A DNA stretch of 64,000 nt from Acetobacteraceae bacterium (GTDB lineage: Bacteria > Pseudomonadota > Alphaproteobacteria > Acetobacterales > Acetobacteraceae): positions 1 to 64,000 of the forward strand of contig CANJJS010000017.1 of assembly GCA_947474705.1 (NCBI GenBank), read 5' to 3'. This document shows, one piece after another, positions 1 through 9,408 of the stretch. The translations under genes were made by a program, and so were the position numbers. A model generated the notes under the pieces. The model had not been told where the DNA came from and did no database searches. It saw only the letters and a program-made list of their open reading frames with translations. Numbering within the stretch: the stretch's first letter is position 1; every line of letters starts with the position of its first letter.

Positions 1-42
1 AGGGGCCATGCCATGACCGGAACCGGTCATGGCATGGCCCCT
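1..42. repeat. Perfect 20-bp palindrome with 2-nt centre
   Basis: AGGGGCCATGCCATGACCGG-AA-CCGGTCATGGCATGGCCCCT. Confidence 0.95.
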
Positions 43-67
43 CCCACGGCACTCCAAATCGATCGCG

Positions 68-144
68 GTCCAGGGGACGTTCCCCTGGCGGGTTCGAAGG
101 GCGGCGCCCTCGCGGGGTTTGGGGCAGCGCCCCGACGTTTCCCC
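68..144 (+). repeat. Three-hairpin intergenic repeat, copy 1
   Basis: CCAGGGGA-CGT-TCCCCTGG, AGGGCGGCGCCCT, GGGGC-AGC-GCCCC in order. Confidence 0.85.
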
Positions 145-207
145 GAACGAGTACCTCGCCATTGGCCCCTTTCGGGCGGTGGGCGGGGCGGATAAGACGG
201 GTGGATC

Positions 208-1436
208 ATGACATTGGACATTCTCACGTTCGGTTGCCGCTTGAACGCTTATGAAAGCGAGGCGATGCGCGGCCTCGCCCAAGGTGTGACGGACACGGTG
301 ATCGTGAACACCTGCGCCGTGACGGCGGAGGCGGAGCGTCAGGCGCGTCAGGCCATTCGCCGGGTGGCGCGCGAGCGGCCGGACGCCCGCATTGTCGTCA
401 CGGGCTGCGCGGCGCAGATCGATCCGGGGGCATGGGCCGCGCTGCCCGGCGTGCATCGCGTGCTGGGCAACACGGAAAAACTGTTGCCGGAGAGTTGGGC
501 CGAGGGCGCGGGGTCAGAGGTCGGCGACATCATGCGCGCCAAGGAAACCGCGGCCCATTTGGTGACGGAGTTCGCGGGACGGGCGCGGGCGTTCTTGCAG
601 GTCCAGCAGGGTTGCGATCATCGCTGCACGTTTTGCGTGATCCCGTTCGGACGCGGTCCCAATCGCTCGGTTCCCATCGGCGCCGCCGTGGCGCAGGCGC
701 GGGCGCTGGTGGAGAGCGGGTTTCAGGAAATCGTGCTGACGGGGGTCGATATCGTCTCTTACGGCCCCGATTTGCCGGGCCGGCCGCGTCTGGGCCAGTT
801 GGCGCGGCGGTTGCTGGCGCAGGTGCCGGATCTGAAGCGGTTGCGCCTGTCCTCTCTGGACCCGGCGGCGATCGACGAGGATTTGTGGCGGCTGATCGCG
901 GAGGAGCCGCGTTTGATGCCGCATCTGCATTTGTCGTTGCAGGCCGGCAGCGACCTGATCCTGAAGCGGATGAAGCGCCGGCATCTGACGGAAGACGCGC
1001 GCGCCACCATCGCGCGTGCCCGCGCGGCGCGGCCGGGGATCGCGATCGGCGCCGATCTGATCGCGGGCTTCCCCACGGAAACCGAGGCGCTGTTCCAGGA
1101 AACCCTCGATTTCGTCGTGGAACACGCGCTGCCCTACCTGCACGTCTTCCCTTACAGCGAGCGTCCAGGCACGCCCGCGGCGCGAATGCCCGCCGTGCCG
1201 AAGCCGGAGCGCAAAGAACGCGCGGCCCGGCTGCGCGCGGCGGGGGAGGATGCGTCGCGCGTCTTCCTGGCGGCGCAACACGACAAAATCGTCTCGATCC
1301 TGACCGAGAGCGGCCAGACCGGACATACCGAGCATTTCGCGCCGGTGCGGCTGACCGTCGAAACCCGGCCGGGCCAGGTGCTCGCCGGACGGGTCATCGG
1401 CACCGAACAAGGTTCCCTGTTGGCGGAGGCGGCCTG

Positions 1437-1437
<1 letters not shown>
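208..1437 (+). CDS. mtaB: tRNA (N6-L-threonylcarbamoyladenosine(37)-C2)-methylthiotransferase MtaB
   Basis: UPF0004 N-terminus (TFGCRLNAYESEAM), radical SAM motif CDHRCTFC, MiaB/MtaB-like length. Confidence 0.95.
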
Positions 1438-2396
<959 letters not shown>

Positions 2397-2540
2397 CGCC
2401 GCCTCGGCCACGGCGGCTACGCGAAGCGCCGCTCCAAAGGCATTACACGCGGAGCGAGAGACGTCGGAAATGTTTACAATCCGCCGGAAACGTTCTCCGC
2501 CCGATAAGACAAGTTCATGTTTTACCTACATTTTCTAAAG

Positions 2541-2556
2541 TGGCACGAATCGTGCT
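2541..2556 (+). promoter_or_regulatory. Candidate sigma-54 (-24/-12) promoter
   Basis: TGGCACG-AATC-GTGCT; matches TGGCACG-N4-TTGCT except one base, in an A/T-rich intergenic stretch. Confidence 0.5.
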
Positions 2557-2660
2557 TACTTCTGTCTTCAAGACGCGAGGCCGGTGTCGCCACCTGACCG
2601 ACTCGTCGATTGCCAGCGCGCGTGGGGACGTGGCGACTGGGCAATAAGGGGAGAGTAAGT

Positions 2661-2846
2661 GTGATCGATGAAGACGAAGACCGGGTGTTCCGGCTTTTGA
2701 CTCCCGTTGTGCTGGTCCTGATCCTGATCAGCGCCTGCGCGATACGTTATGTGCCCGGCGAGGTCGCCGCGATCGCGGTCTCCTGGATCATGCTGTCCAT
2801 CTCCGTCGGCATCGGCTTCGGCCATTGCGTGCGGAACGAACCATAG
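2661..2846 (+). CDS. Small membrane protein (about 61 aa, two predicted hydrophobic segments)
   Basis: GTG start with upstream GGGGAGA; VFRLLTPVVLVLILISACAIRYV...IAVSWIMLSISVGIGFGHC. Confidence 0.5.
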   Translation: MIDEDEDRVFRLLTPVVLVLILISACAIRYVPGEVAAIAVSWIMLSISVGIGFGHCVRNEP

Positions 2847-2853
2847 GCCGCCC

Positions 2854-2897
2854 CGCGTAACACGCGCGTTTCGTCTACGCGTAACACGCGCGTTTCG
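2854..2897. repeat. Tandem repeat: two identical 20-bp copies, 24-bp period
   Basis: CGCGTAACACGCGCGTTTCG at 2854-2873 and 2878-2897. Confidence 0.9.
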
Positions 2898-2915
2898 CCG
2901 CGGGCACGGCGGCGT

Positions 2916-5900
2916 TCACATCTCGTCGACCCGTTCCACACCCGCCAGCCCCGCCAACGCCTGCGTCAGTCTGGGCGTTACGCTATATCCCCCGGGCAAC
3001 GCGATCTCCACGCTCCGCTCCGCCCCAAGCCGCGGCACCAAAATGACCCGGCCCTTGCCGGTCCCCTCGCGCGTCAGCAAATCGCGGATATGCGGCACCG
3101 TCTCCGTCTCCTTCAGCCACACCCGGATCGAGGCCCCCGCCGCCGCCGCCGCCTGATCCAACGGCGTCGCGTCGAACGCCGTCAGCCGGATCGAGTCACC
3201 GTCCATCTTCGCTTCGGCGGAAATCAGAACGTGCCGGCCCTGCCCGAGCGTTTCGCGCGACTTCACCAAAACCTCGCTGAAACACGTGACCTCGATCGAG
3301 CCGGTGGCGTCGGAAATCCGCACCCAGGCCATGCGGCTGCCGGTGCGCGTGATCCGTTCCTTGGTCGCGACCACCGTCCCCGCCAGTTTGACCCGCGTCA
3401 CGCCCGCCCGCGCCCGCGCCTCGACCTCGTTCGCCTTCACAACCCCCAGCCGCCGCAACGCCTGGGCGTAAGAATCGAGCGGGTGCGCGGTCAAATGGAA
3501 ACCGACCGCCTCGGCCTCGAACGCCAGCCGTTCCAGCAACGGCCAATCCGGCGTTTCCGGCATGCGTAAGGGTTCCGGCTTGCTCGCCTCGCCCCCAAAC
3601 AGCCCAATCTGCCCGCTCTCTTTTTCTTCCCGCTTCGCCTGCGCGCGCCGGACGATCGTTTCGGCCGCGGCGAACAACCGCGCCCGATTGTTGTCCAGAC
3701 TGTCGAAGGCCCCCGCGCGCACCAGGTTTTCCACCTGCGACCGGCTGAGCTGCTTCGGATCGATCCGGTCCGCGAAATCCGCGAGACTCGCGAAGCCCGT
3801 GCCGGCGCGCGAGTCCACGATCGACTGCATCGCCGCGAACCCCACCCGCTTCACCGCCGCCAGCGCGTAACGAATCGCCAGCGTCCCGTCTTCCAGCCGC
3901 TCCACCGAGAAATCCGCGTCGGAATTGTTGATGTCCGGCGGCAGGATTTTCAAACGCCCGCGTTCCGCTTCCTGCTTCAACGCGGCGAGACGGTCGGTAT
4001 TGCTCAACGCGAGACTCATACACGCCGCGATGAACACCTCGGGATGGTTCGCCTTCAACCACGCCGTCTGATACGCGACCAGCGCATACGCCGCCGCATG
4101 CGATTTGTTAAAGCCATAATCCGCGAATTTCGCCATGAGGTCGAACACCTCCTTGGCCTTCGCCGGATCGATGCCGCGGTCGATCGCGCCCTTTGTAAAA
4201 ATCTCGCGCTGCGCCTCCATTTCCGAGGCGATCTTTTTGCCCATCGCGCGGCGCAGCAGATCGGCGCCGCCGAGCGAATAGCCCGCCATCTTCTGCGCGA
4301 TCTGCATGACCTGTTCCTGATAGACCATGATGCCATAGGTCTCTGACAGGATGTCGTGAATCTCCGGGTGCGGCGCCTCCCAGGCCTCGCCGGCCTTGCG
4401 GCGGCAGTAATCCGGGATGTTCGCCATCGGGCCGGGACGGTAGAGCGCGACGGCGGCGATCAGATCCTCGAACCGGTCGGGCCGCATCTGTCGTAACGTA
4501 TCGCGCATGCCCTGGCCTTCCATCTGGAAGACCCCGCCGGCCTCGCCGCGCGCCAGCATTTCGTAGGATTTTTTGTCGTCCAGCGGCAGATGGTCGAGAT
4601 CGACGCTGATGCCGAGTTTCGTCAGGTAATTCTTCGCCCGGTCCAGGATGGTCAGCGTCGTCAACCCAAGAAAATCGAATTTGACCAGGCCCGCGAGTTC
4701 GACGTGCTTCATCGAGTATTGCGTGACCAGAAAATCCGATTTCGGGTCTTTGTAAAGCGGCACCAGTTCCACGAGGGGACGGTCGCCGATCACCACCCCG
4801 GCGGCATGGGTCGAGGCATGGCGATAAAGCCCCTCGATTTGCAAGGCGATTTCCAGTAGCCGCGCGACGCTTTCGTCGTTGTCGCGCATGTCCTGCAATT
4901 TCGGCTCGCCGTCCACCGCCTGTTTCAGCGTGACCGGTTTGGCGGGGTTGTTGGGGATCAGTTCGGCGACGCGGTTGACCTGGCCGTAGGGCAGGCCAAG
5001 CACGCGGCCGACATCGCGGACCGCCGCGCGGGCCTGCAATTTTCCGAAAGTGATGATCTGCGCGACCCGGTCCCCGCCATATTCCTTCCGCACGTATTCG
5101 ATGACCCGGTCGCGGCCTTCCTGGCAAAAGTCGATGTCGAAGTCGGGCATCGACACGCGTTCCGGATTCAAAAACCGTTCGAACAGCAAATTGAATTGCA
5201 GGGGATCGAGATCGGTGATGGTCAAAGCCCATGCCGCCACCGACCCCGCGCCGGACCCGCGGCCGGGACCGACCGGAATATTGTTCTGTTTCGACCATTG
5301 AATGAAATCGGCGACGATCAGAAAATACCCGGAAAATCCCATGCTCGCGATCACGTCGAGTTCGTAATCCAGCCGCTCCCGGTAACGGACCCGTTTCTCC
5401 GCGTCCGCGCCGGCGTCGTCCATGCGCCGTTCCAGCCCCTCGATGGCCATGGCGCGGACGGTTTCTTCTTCGTTCGATCCCTCGCGCACCTTGGGGCACA
5501 CCGGCAGCAGCGGTTTTCGGGTTTCGGCCATGATCGCGCAGCTTTTCGCGATGGCGAGCGTGTTGTCGCAGGCCTCCGGTAAATCGGCGAACAGCGCGCG
5601 CATGACGTTGGCGGGCTTGAACCAATGTTCCGGGGTGACGCGGCGGCGGTCTTTCTCGGACAGCAGCCGTCCCTCGGCGATGCAGAGCAGGGCGTCCTGC
5701 GCCTCGTGCATCGACGCCGTGGCGAACATGCAATCGTTGGTGGCCACGAGGGGGAGGCCGTAAGCGTCCGCCATGGCGATCAGGCCGGGCTCGATGGCGG
5801 CCTCGATGGGCAGATGGTGGCGGTGCAGTTCCACGATCGTCCGATCCGGAAAGGCTTCCGCCAGCGCCGCCAGGAGGCGGTCGGCTTCCTGCTTCTGGCC

Positions 5901-6338
5901 CTCCGCCAGCAACCGGGCGATTGGGCCGGTGGTGCCGCCCGTCAGCAGGAACAACCCCTCGGAGTGCGCGCACAGCACGTCCAGCGCCAGGCTGGGTTTC
6001 AGCGAGGGGTCGGTGTCCAGAAACCCGATCGACGAAAGCCGCTGTAAATTCGCCAGCCCCGCCGCGTCGCGCGCCAGCAGCACCAGCGGGTCGGGGTTCA
6101 GCCGCGGATTGTCGGTCCGCGCCAGCGCGACCTGACAGCCAATGATGGGCTGGACCCCTTTGCCCGTGCAATACTGCGAGAATTCCAGGGCGCCGAACAG
6201 ATTCCCGGTGTCGGCGATGGCGACGGCGGGCATCCCCGCCTCCCGCGCCAGTGCCGCGATCTTGTCGGCTTTGATGGCGCCCTCGCTGAGCGAATAGGCG
6301 GAATGGACGCGGAGATGGACGAAATCGGCATGGGGCAT
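2916..6338 (-). CDS. dnaE: DNA polymerase III subunit alpha
   Basis: PHP N-terminus, GPGRGSGAGS, MPDFDIDF catalytic motif, 1140 aa. Confidence 0.97.
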   Translation of the reverse strand: MPHADFVHLRVHSAYSLSEGAIKADKIAALAREAGMPAVAIADTGNLFGALEFSQYCTGKGVQPIIGCQVALARTDNPRLNPDPLVLLARDAAGLANLQRLSSIGFLDTDPSLKPSLALDVLCAHSEGLFLLTGGTTGPIARLLAEGQKQEADRLLAALAEAFPDRTIVELHRHHLPIEAAIEPGLIAMADAYGLPLVATNDCMFATASMHEAQDALLCIAEGRLLSEKDRRRVTPEHWFKPANVMRALFADLPEACDNTLAIAKSCAIMAETRKPLLPVCPKVREGSNEEETVRAMAIEGLERRMDDAGADAEKRVRYRERLDYELDVIASMGFSGYFLIVADFIQWSKQNNIPVGPGRGSGAGSVAAWALTITDLDPLQFNLLFERFLNPERVSMPDFDIDFCQEGRDRVIEYVRKEYGGDRVAQIITFGKLQARAAVRDVGRVLGLPYGQVNRVAELIPNNPAKPVTLKQAVDGEPKLQDMRDNDESVARLLEIALQIEGLYRHASTHAAGVVIGDRPLVELVPLYKDPKSDFLVTQYSMKHVELAGLVKFDFLGLTTLTILDRAKNYLTKLGISVDLDHLPLDDKKSYEMLARGEAGGVFQMEGQGMRDTLRQMRPDRFEDLIAAVALYRPGPMANIPDYCRRKAGEAWEAPHPEIHDILSETYGIMVYQEQVMQIAQKMAGYSLGGADLLRRAMGKKIASEMEAQREIFTKGAIDRGIDPAKAKEVFDLMAKFADYGFNKSHAAAYALVAYQTAWLKANHPEVFIAACMSLALSNTDRLAALKQEAERGRLKILPPDINNSDADFSVERLEDGTLAIRYALAAVKRVGFAAMQSIVDSRAGTGFASLADFADRIDPKQLSRSQVENLVRAGAFDSLDNNRARLFAAAETIVRRAQAKREEKESGQIGLFGGEASKPEPLRMPETPDWPLLERLAFEAEAVGFHLTAHPLDSYAQALRRLGVVKANEVEARARAGVTRVKLAGTVVATKERITRTGSRMAWVRISDATGSIEVTCFSEVLVKSRETLGQGRHVLISAEAKMDGDSIRLTAFDATPLDQAAAAAGASIRVWLKETETVPHIRDLLTREGTGKGRVILVPRLGAERSVEIALPGGYSVTPRLTQALAGLAGVERVDEM

Positions 6339-6382
6339 GGGCGGGAGTGTAAGCCGTCGCGTCGAGTCGCGGGAAGCGGGGC

Positions 6383-6649
6383 GTGAGCGGCGGGCCGGAG
6401 ACCGTCTGCCCGTGGGAGGAAATCCCGGCTTTTTTCAACCCAGGGGAGGTGCGGCGGTTTCTTGTGTGGATGGAAGGGCGGATCGCGGAGGGTCATGCGG
6501 CGGAATGCCCCGCGCGGGCGGGCGAATTGGACATGGGGTTTCGCCGGTTCCGTCACCTTCCGTCCGGCGATGTCTGGGAACTCTCCCCGCCCGACGGGCC
6601 CGCGGCGCCGGCGTTTCGCCCGGCCGGGGGCACAGGAAAATTCGAGTGA
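6383..6649 (+). CDS. Hypothetical protein (88 aa)
   Basis: ORF divergent from dnaE with protein-like composition; no family recognised. Confidence 0.45.
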   Translation: MSGGPETVCPWEEIPAFFNPGEVRRFLVWMEGRIAEGHAAECPARAGELDMGFRRFRHLPSGDVWELSPPDGPAAPAFRPAGGTGKFE

Positions 6650-6708
6650 AGCAGACCTGGCGCGCCACCGCCGTTCTGGCCCGCGTGGGGGAATTCCAGG
6701 CTTGGAGG

Positions 6709-7080
6709 TCAAGGAAGTTTATATTGCCGTATCCGGCCGTCGCGGTCGATCTCGAACAACTGGTCCGTCGCGATGTTCGCTTCTTCAATCGCCTGCGCCA
6801 AGGCCGTGCCCAGGACGATCTGCCGGGCTCGCCCGGTCGCGCCCAGAAAGACGCCCATCCCAGGATGTGTGCCCGCCTTCCGGGCGAGCCCGCGAAAGTC
6901 GTCCGCGTTACTGGTCATGACGATACGTTCTTCCGCGATCGCAAAAGCCAGCACGGCGGGATCCGAGGCCCCGCTCAGGCCCGCCTCGTTGACGTGGACC
7001 GCGTCGAACCCGTGCACGTGGCGCAAATGCGAGGCCAGCATCGGCGACAAATTCTCGTCGATCAGGAAGCGTGGCGCCAC
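6709..7080 (-). CDS. DUF5615 family PIN-like protein (putative toxin)
   Basis: APRFLIDENLSPMLASHLR...VMTSNADDF; GTG start overlaps the upstream DUF433 gene. Confidence 0.8.
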   Translation of the reverse strand: MAPRFLIDENLSPMLASHLRHVHGFDAVHVNEAGLSGASDPAVLAFAIAEERIVMTSNADDFRGLARKAGTHPGMGVFLGATGRARQIVLGTALAQAIEEANIATDQLFEIDRDGRIRQYKLP

Positions 7081-7625
7081 GTCTTGCCGGCGGGTCTGCC
7101 ACGCGCAGGATTGGCCGAAGCGTAAATCGCCGCGCACTCGACGGTGTCAGGGTCGAGATACGGATAATCCTCGACGATACTGTCCACCGTATCGCCCCCT
7201 TCCAGCCGTCCGAGGATCGCCTCCGCGGTAATCCGCGTGCCCCGGATCGTCGCGGCCCCCCCCATGATGGCGGGATCGTGGACGATCGCTTCCCGCGCGC
7301 GTTCGTAAAGCGCCATGCGGCGGCGAACGCCGGACAACGCCTTGCCCGCGTCGATATGCACCCACTCGCCAATTGAAACGGTCGAAGTATCGCCAGCCTC
7401 CAGCGCGGATTTTAACAGCCGCCAGGCGTCGCCATGCGAAAGCCGGACCTTCGCGGGCATCGATCTCACCAGCGCGAGCGCCAACAGCGCTGTCTCATCC
7501 AACTGACGCCGATGCGTCTTTCGGTCGCGGCGCGCGGGAAGCTGCCGGGACGCAATGGCCTTCCTCACCGCGGATAGTGTGACCCCGGACATGGCGGCCG
7601 CTTCGCGGGGGGTATAGCCGGGCAT
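7062..7625 (-). CDS. DUF433 domain-containing protein (putative antitoxin)
   Basis: N-terminal HTH-like segment plus DUF433 core (IMGGAATIRGTRITAEAILGRLEGGDTVDSIVEDYPYLD). Confidence 0.8.
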   Translation of the reverse strand: MPGYTPREAAAMSGVTLSAVRKAIASRQLPARRDRKTHRRQLDETALLALALVRSMPAKVRLSHGDAWRLLKSALEAGDTSTVSIGEWVHIDAGKALSGVRRRMALYERAREAIVHDPAIMGGAATIRGTRITAEAILGRLEGGDTVDSIVEDYPYLDPDTVECAAIYASANPARGRPAGKTWRHAS

Positions 7626-7643
7626 CGGCGTGGTCTATCGTCT

Positions 7644-7657
7644 CCTTGATTTCAAGG
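7644..7657. promoter_or_regulatory. Candidate operator palindrome upstream of DUF433/DUF5615
   Basis: CCTTGA-TT-TCAAGG perfect inverted repeat about 20 nt upstream of the start codon. Confidence 0.4.
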
Positions 7658-7800
7658 TAGGTGCGCGGCGGGTCCGATGCAATCGGAATGAACCGCCCGC
7701 TCTTGACCCGCTCCACGCTTCCCGCGCAGTACACCCCCAAATCCCCAGGCCCGGCCGCGCAGGCCTGGGCCGGTATCCATAGCCGGAGAGTCTCCCCCCC

Positions 7801-8256
7801 ATGGCTGGCCTCTACTACGAAGAATTCTCGGTCGGGCAGGAATTCGTCCACGCCTGGACCCGCACGGTGACAGAGGCCGACAATGTCCTCTTCACCACCA
7901 TGACCATGAACGTCCAGCCGCTGCATCTCGATGCCGAGTTCGCCGCGGCCACCGAATTCGGCAAGCCCTTGGTGAACTCCATCTTTACCCTTGGCCTCAT
8001 GGTCGGCGTCTCCGTCAACGACACCACCATCGGCACCACCGTCGGCAATCTCGGCTTCTCCGACGTCAAATTCCCCAAACCCGTCTTCGCCGGCGACACG
8101 CTGCGGTCCCGCACCAAGGTGCTTGCGATGCGCGAGAGCAAATCCCGCCCCGACGTCGGCATCCTCGAATTCGAGCACACCTGCTGGAACCAGCGCGGCG
8201 AGATGGTCGCGATCTGCCGCCGCCAGGCGATGATGCGCAAGAAGCCCGCCGCCTGA
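7801..8256 (+). CDS. MaoC family dehydratase
   Basis: Hotdog MaoC-like sequence ([29 protein letters not shown]). Confidence 0.9.
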   Translation: MAGLYYEEFSVGQEFVHAWTRTVTEADNVLFTTMTMNVQPLHLDAEFAAATEFGKPLVNSIFTLGLMVGVSVNDTTIGTTVGNLGFSDVKFPKPVFAGDTLRSRTKVLAMRESKSRPDVGILEFEHTCWNQRGEMVAICRRQAMMRKKPAA

Positions 8257-9404
8257 TGCGCTTTTTTCTCCTACTGGCCACGCTGCTCGCCGCCACGCCC
8301 GCTTTCGCCCAGGCCCCCGGGGGCCCGCCCGCGGTGGGCGTGGTGACGGCGGAGCCCGCGACCGTGACGGAAACCTCCGAATTCACCGGGCGCGTCCAGG
8401 CCACCGGCCGCGTCTCCCTGACCGCCCGCGTCACCGCCTTCCTGGAAGAACGCCTGTTCGCGGAAGGCACGGAGGTCGCCGCCGGCGAAATCCTTTATCG
8501 CCTGGAACGCGGCCCTTTCGAGGCCGATGTCGCGCGCCAGGAAGCCTCGGTCGCCGACATCAGCGCGAAACTGGCCAATGCGACGTCCCAGTTGAACCGC
8601 GCGCAAACGCTGCTGCAAAGCCAGGCCGGAAACCGGGTGAACGTGGACGACGCGATGACCGCGCAGCGCTCCGCCGCGGCGCAATTGTCGGGCGCACAGG
8701 CGGCGCTGCGGCAGGCGCGGATCAATCTGGATTACACGGAGATCAAGGCGCCGATCGCCGGCCAGATCAGCCGCACCGCCGTGACGCCGGGCAATGTCGT
8801 CTCGCCCAGCACCGGCGCGCTGGCGACGATCGTCAGCCAGGATCCGATGTATGTGACCTTTCCGGTGGCCGTGCGCGTGCTGACCGAACTGCGGACGCGC
8901 TACGCGGGGAAGGGGGGGCTGAACGCGGTCCGGGTCCGCCTGAAACTCCCCGACGGCACCGCTTACGACCAGACCGGCCGGATCGATTACGTCGATCCCT
9001 CCGTCGCGCCGGGCACCGACACGATCCTGGTCCGCACCTCCATCGCCAACCCCGTCCGCGGCACCGCCGCGCCCGGCCGGCCCGTCGATCGGATGCTCGC
9101 CGACGGCGCCTTCGTCACCGTCGCCGTCGAGGGCATCGAGCCCGTCAAGGCCCTGGGCGTTCCCCGCGCCGCGATCCTGACCGACCAGAGCGGCAATTTC
9201 GTCTATGTCGTCGCCGCCGAGAACAAGATCGAACGCCGCAACGTCCAACTGGGACAGTCCACCCCGTCCCTGGCCGTGATCGCCAGCGGCCTGAAGCAGG
9301 GCGAGACCGTCGTCCTCGAAGGTCTGCAACGCGTCCGGCCGGGCATTCAGGTGAACCCCGGTCCGGCCGGCCCCCGGCCGCCCGCCGCCGCGCCGGGACG
9401 CTGA
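8256..9404 (+). CDS. RND efflux periplasmic adaptor subunit (AcrA/HlyD family)
   Basis: Signal peptide, lipoyl/barrel-sandwich and coiled coil segments ([34 protein letters not shown]); followed by RND permease. Confidence 0.95.
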   Translation: MRFFLLLATLLAATPAFAQAPGGPPAVGVVTAEPATVTETSEFTGRVQATGRVSLTARVTAFLEERLFAEGTEVAAGEILYRLERGPFEADVARQEASVADISAKLANATSQLNRAQTLLQSQAGNRVNVDDAMTAQRSAAAQLSGAQAALRQARINLDYTEIKAPIAGQISRTAVTPGNVVSPSTGALATIVSQDPMYVTFPVAVRVLTELRTRYAGKGGLNAVRVRLKLPDGTAYDQTGRIDYVDPSVAPGTDTILVRTSIANPVRGTAAPGRPVDRMLADGAFVTVAVEGIEPVKALGVPRAAILTDQSGNFVYVVAAENKIERRNVQLGQSTPSLAVIASGLKQGETVVLEGLQRVRPGIQVNPGPAGPRPPAAAPGR

Positions 9405-9408
9405 TCGC

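Noticed and set aside
2854-2897. CRISPR-like array
   Set aside because: Only two copies with a 4-nt gap, no cas genes in the window.
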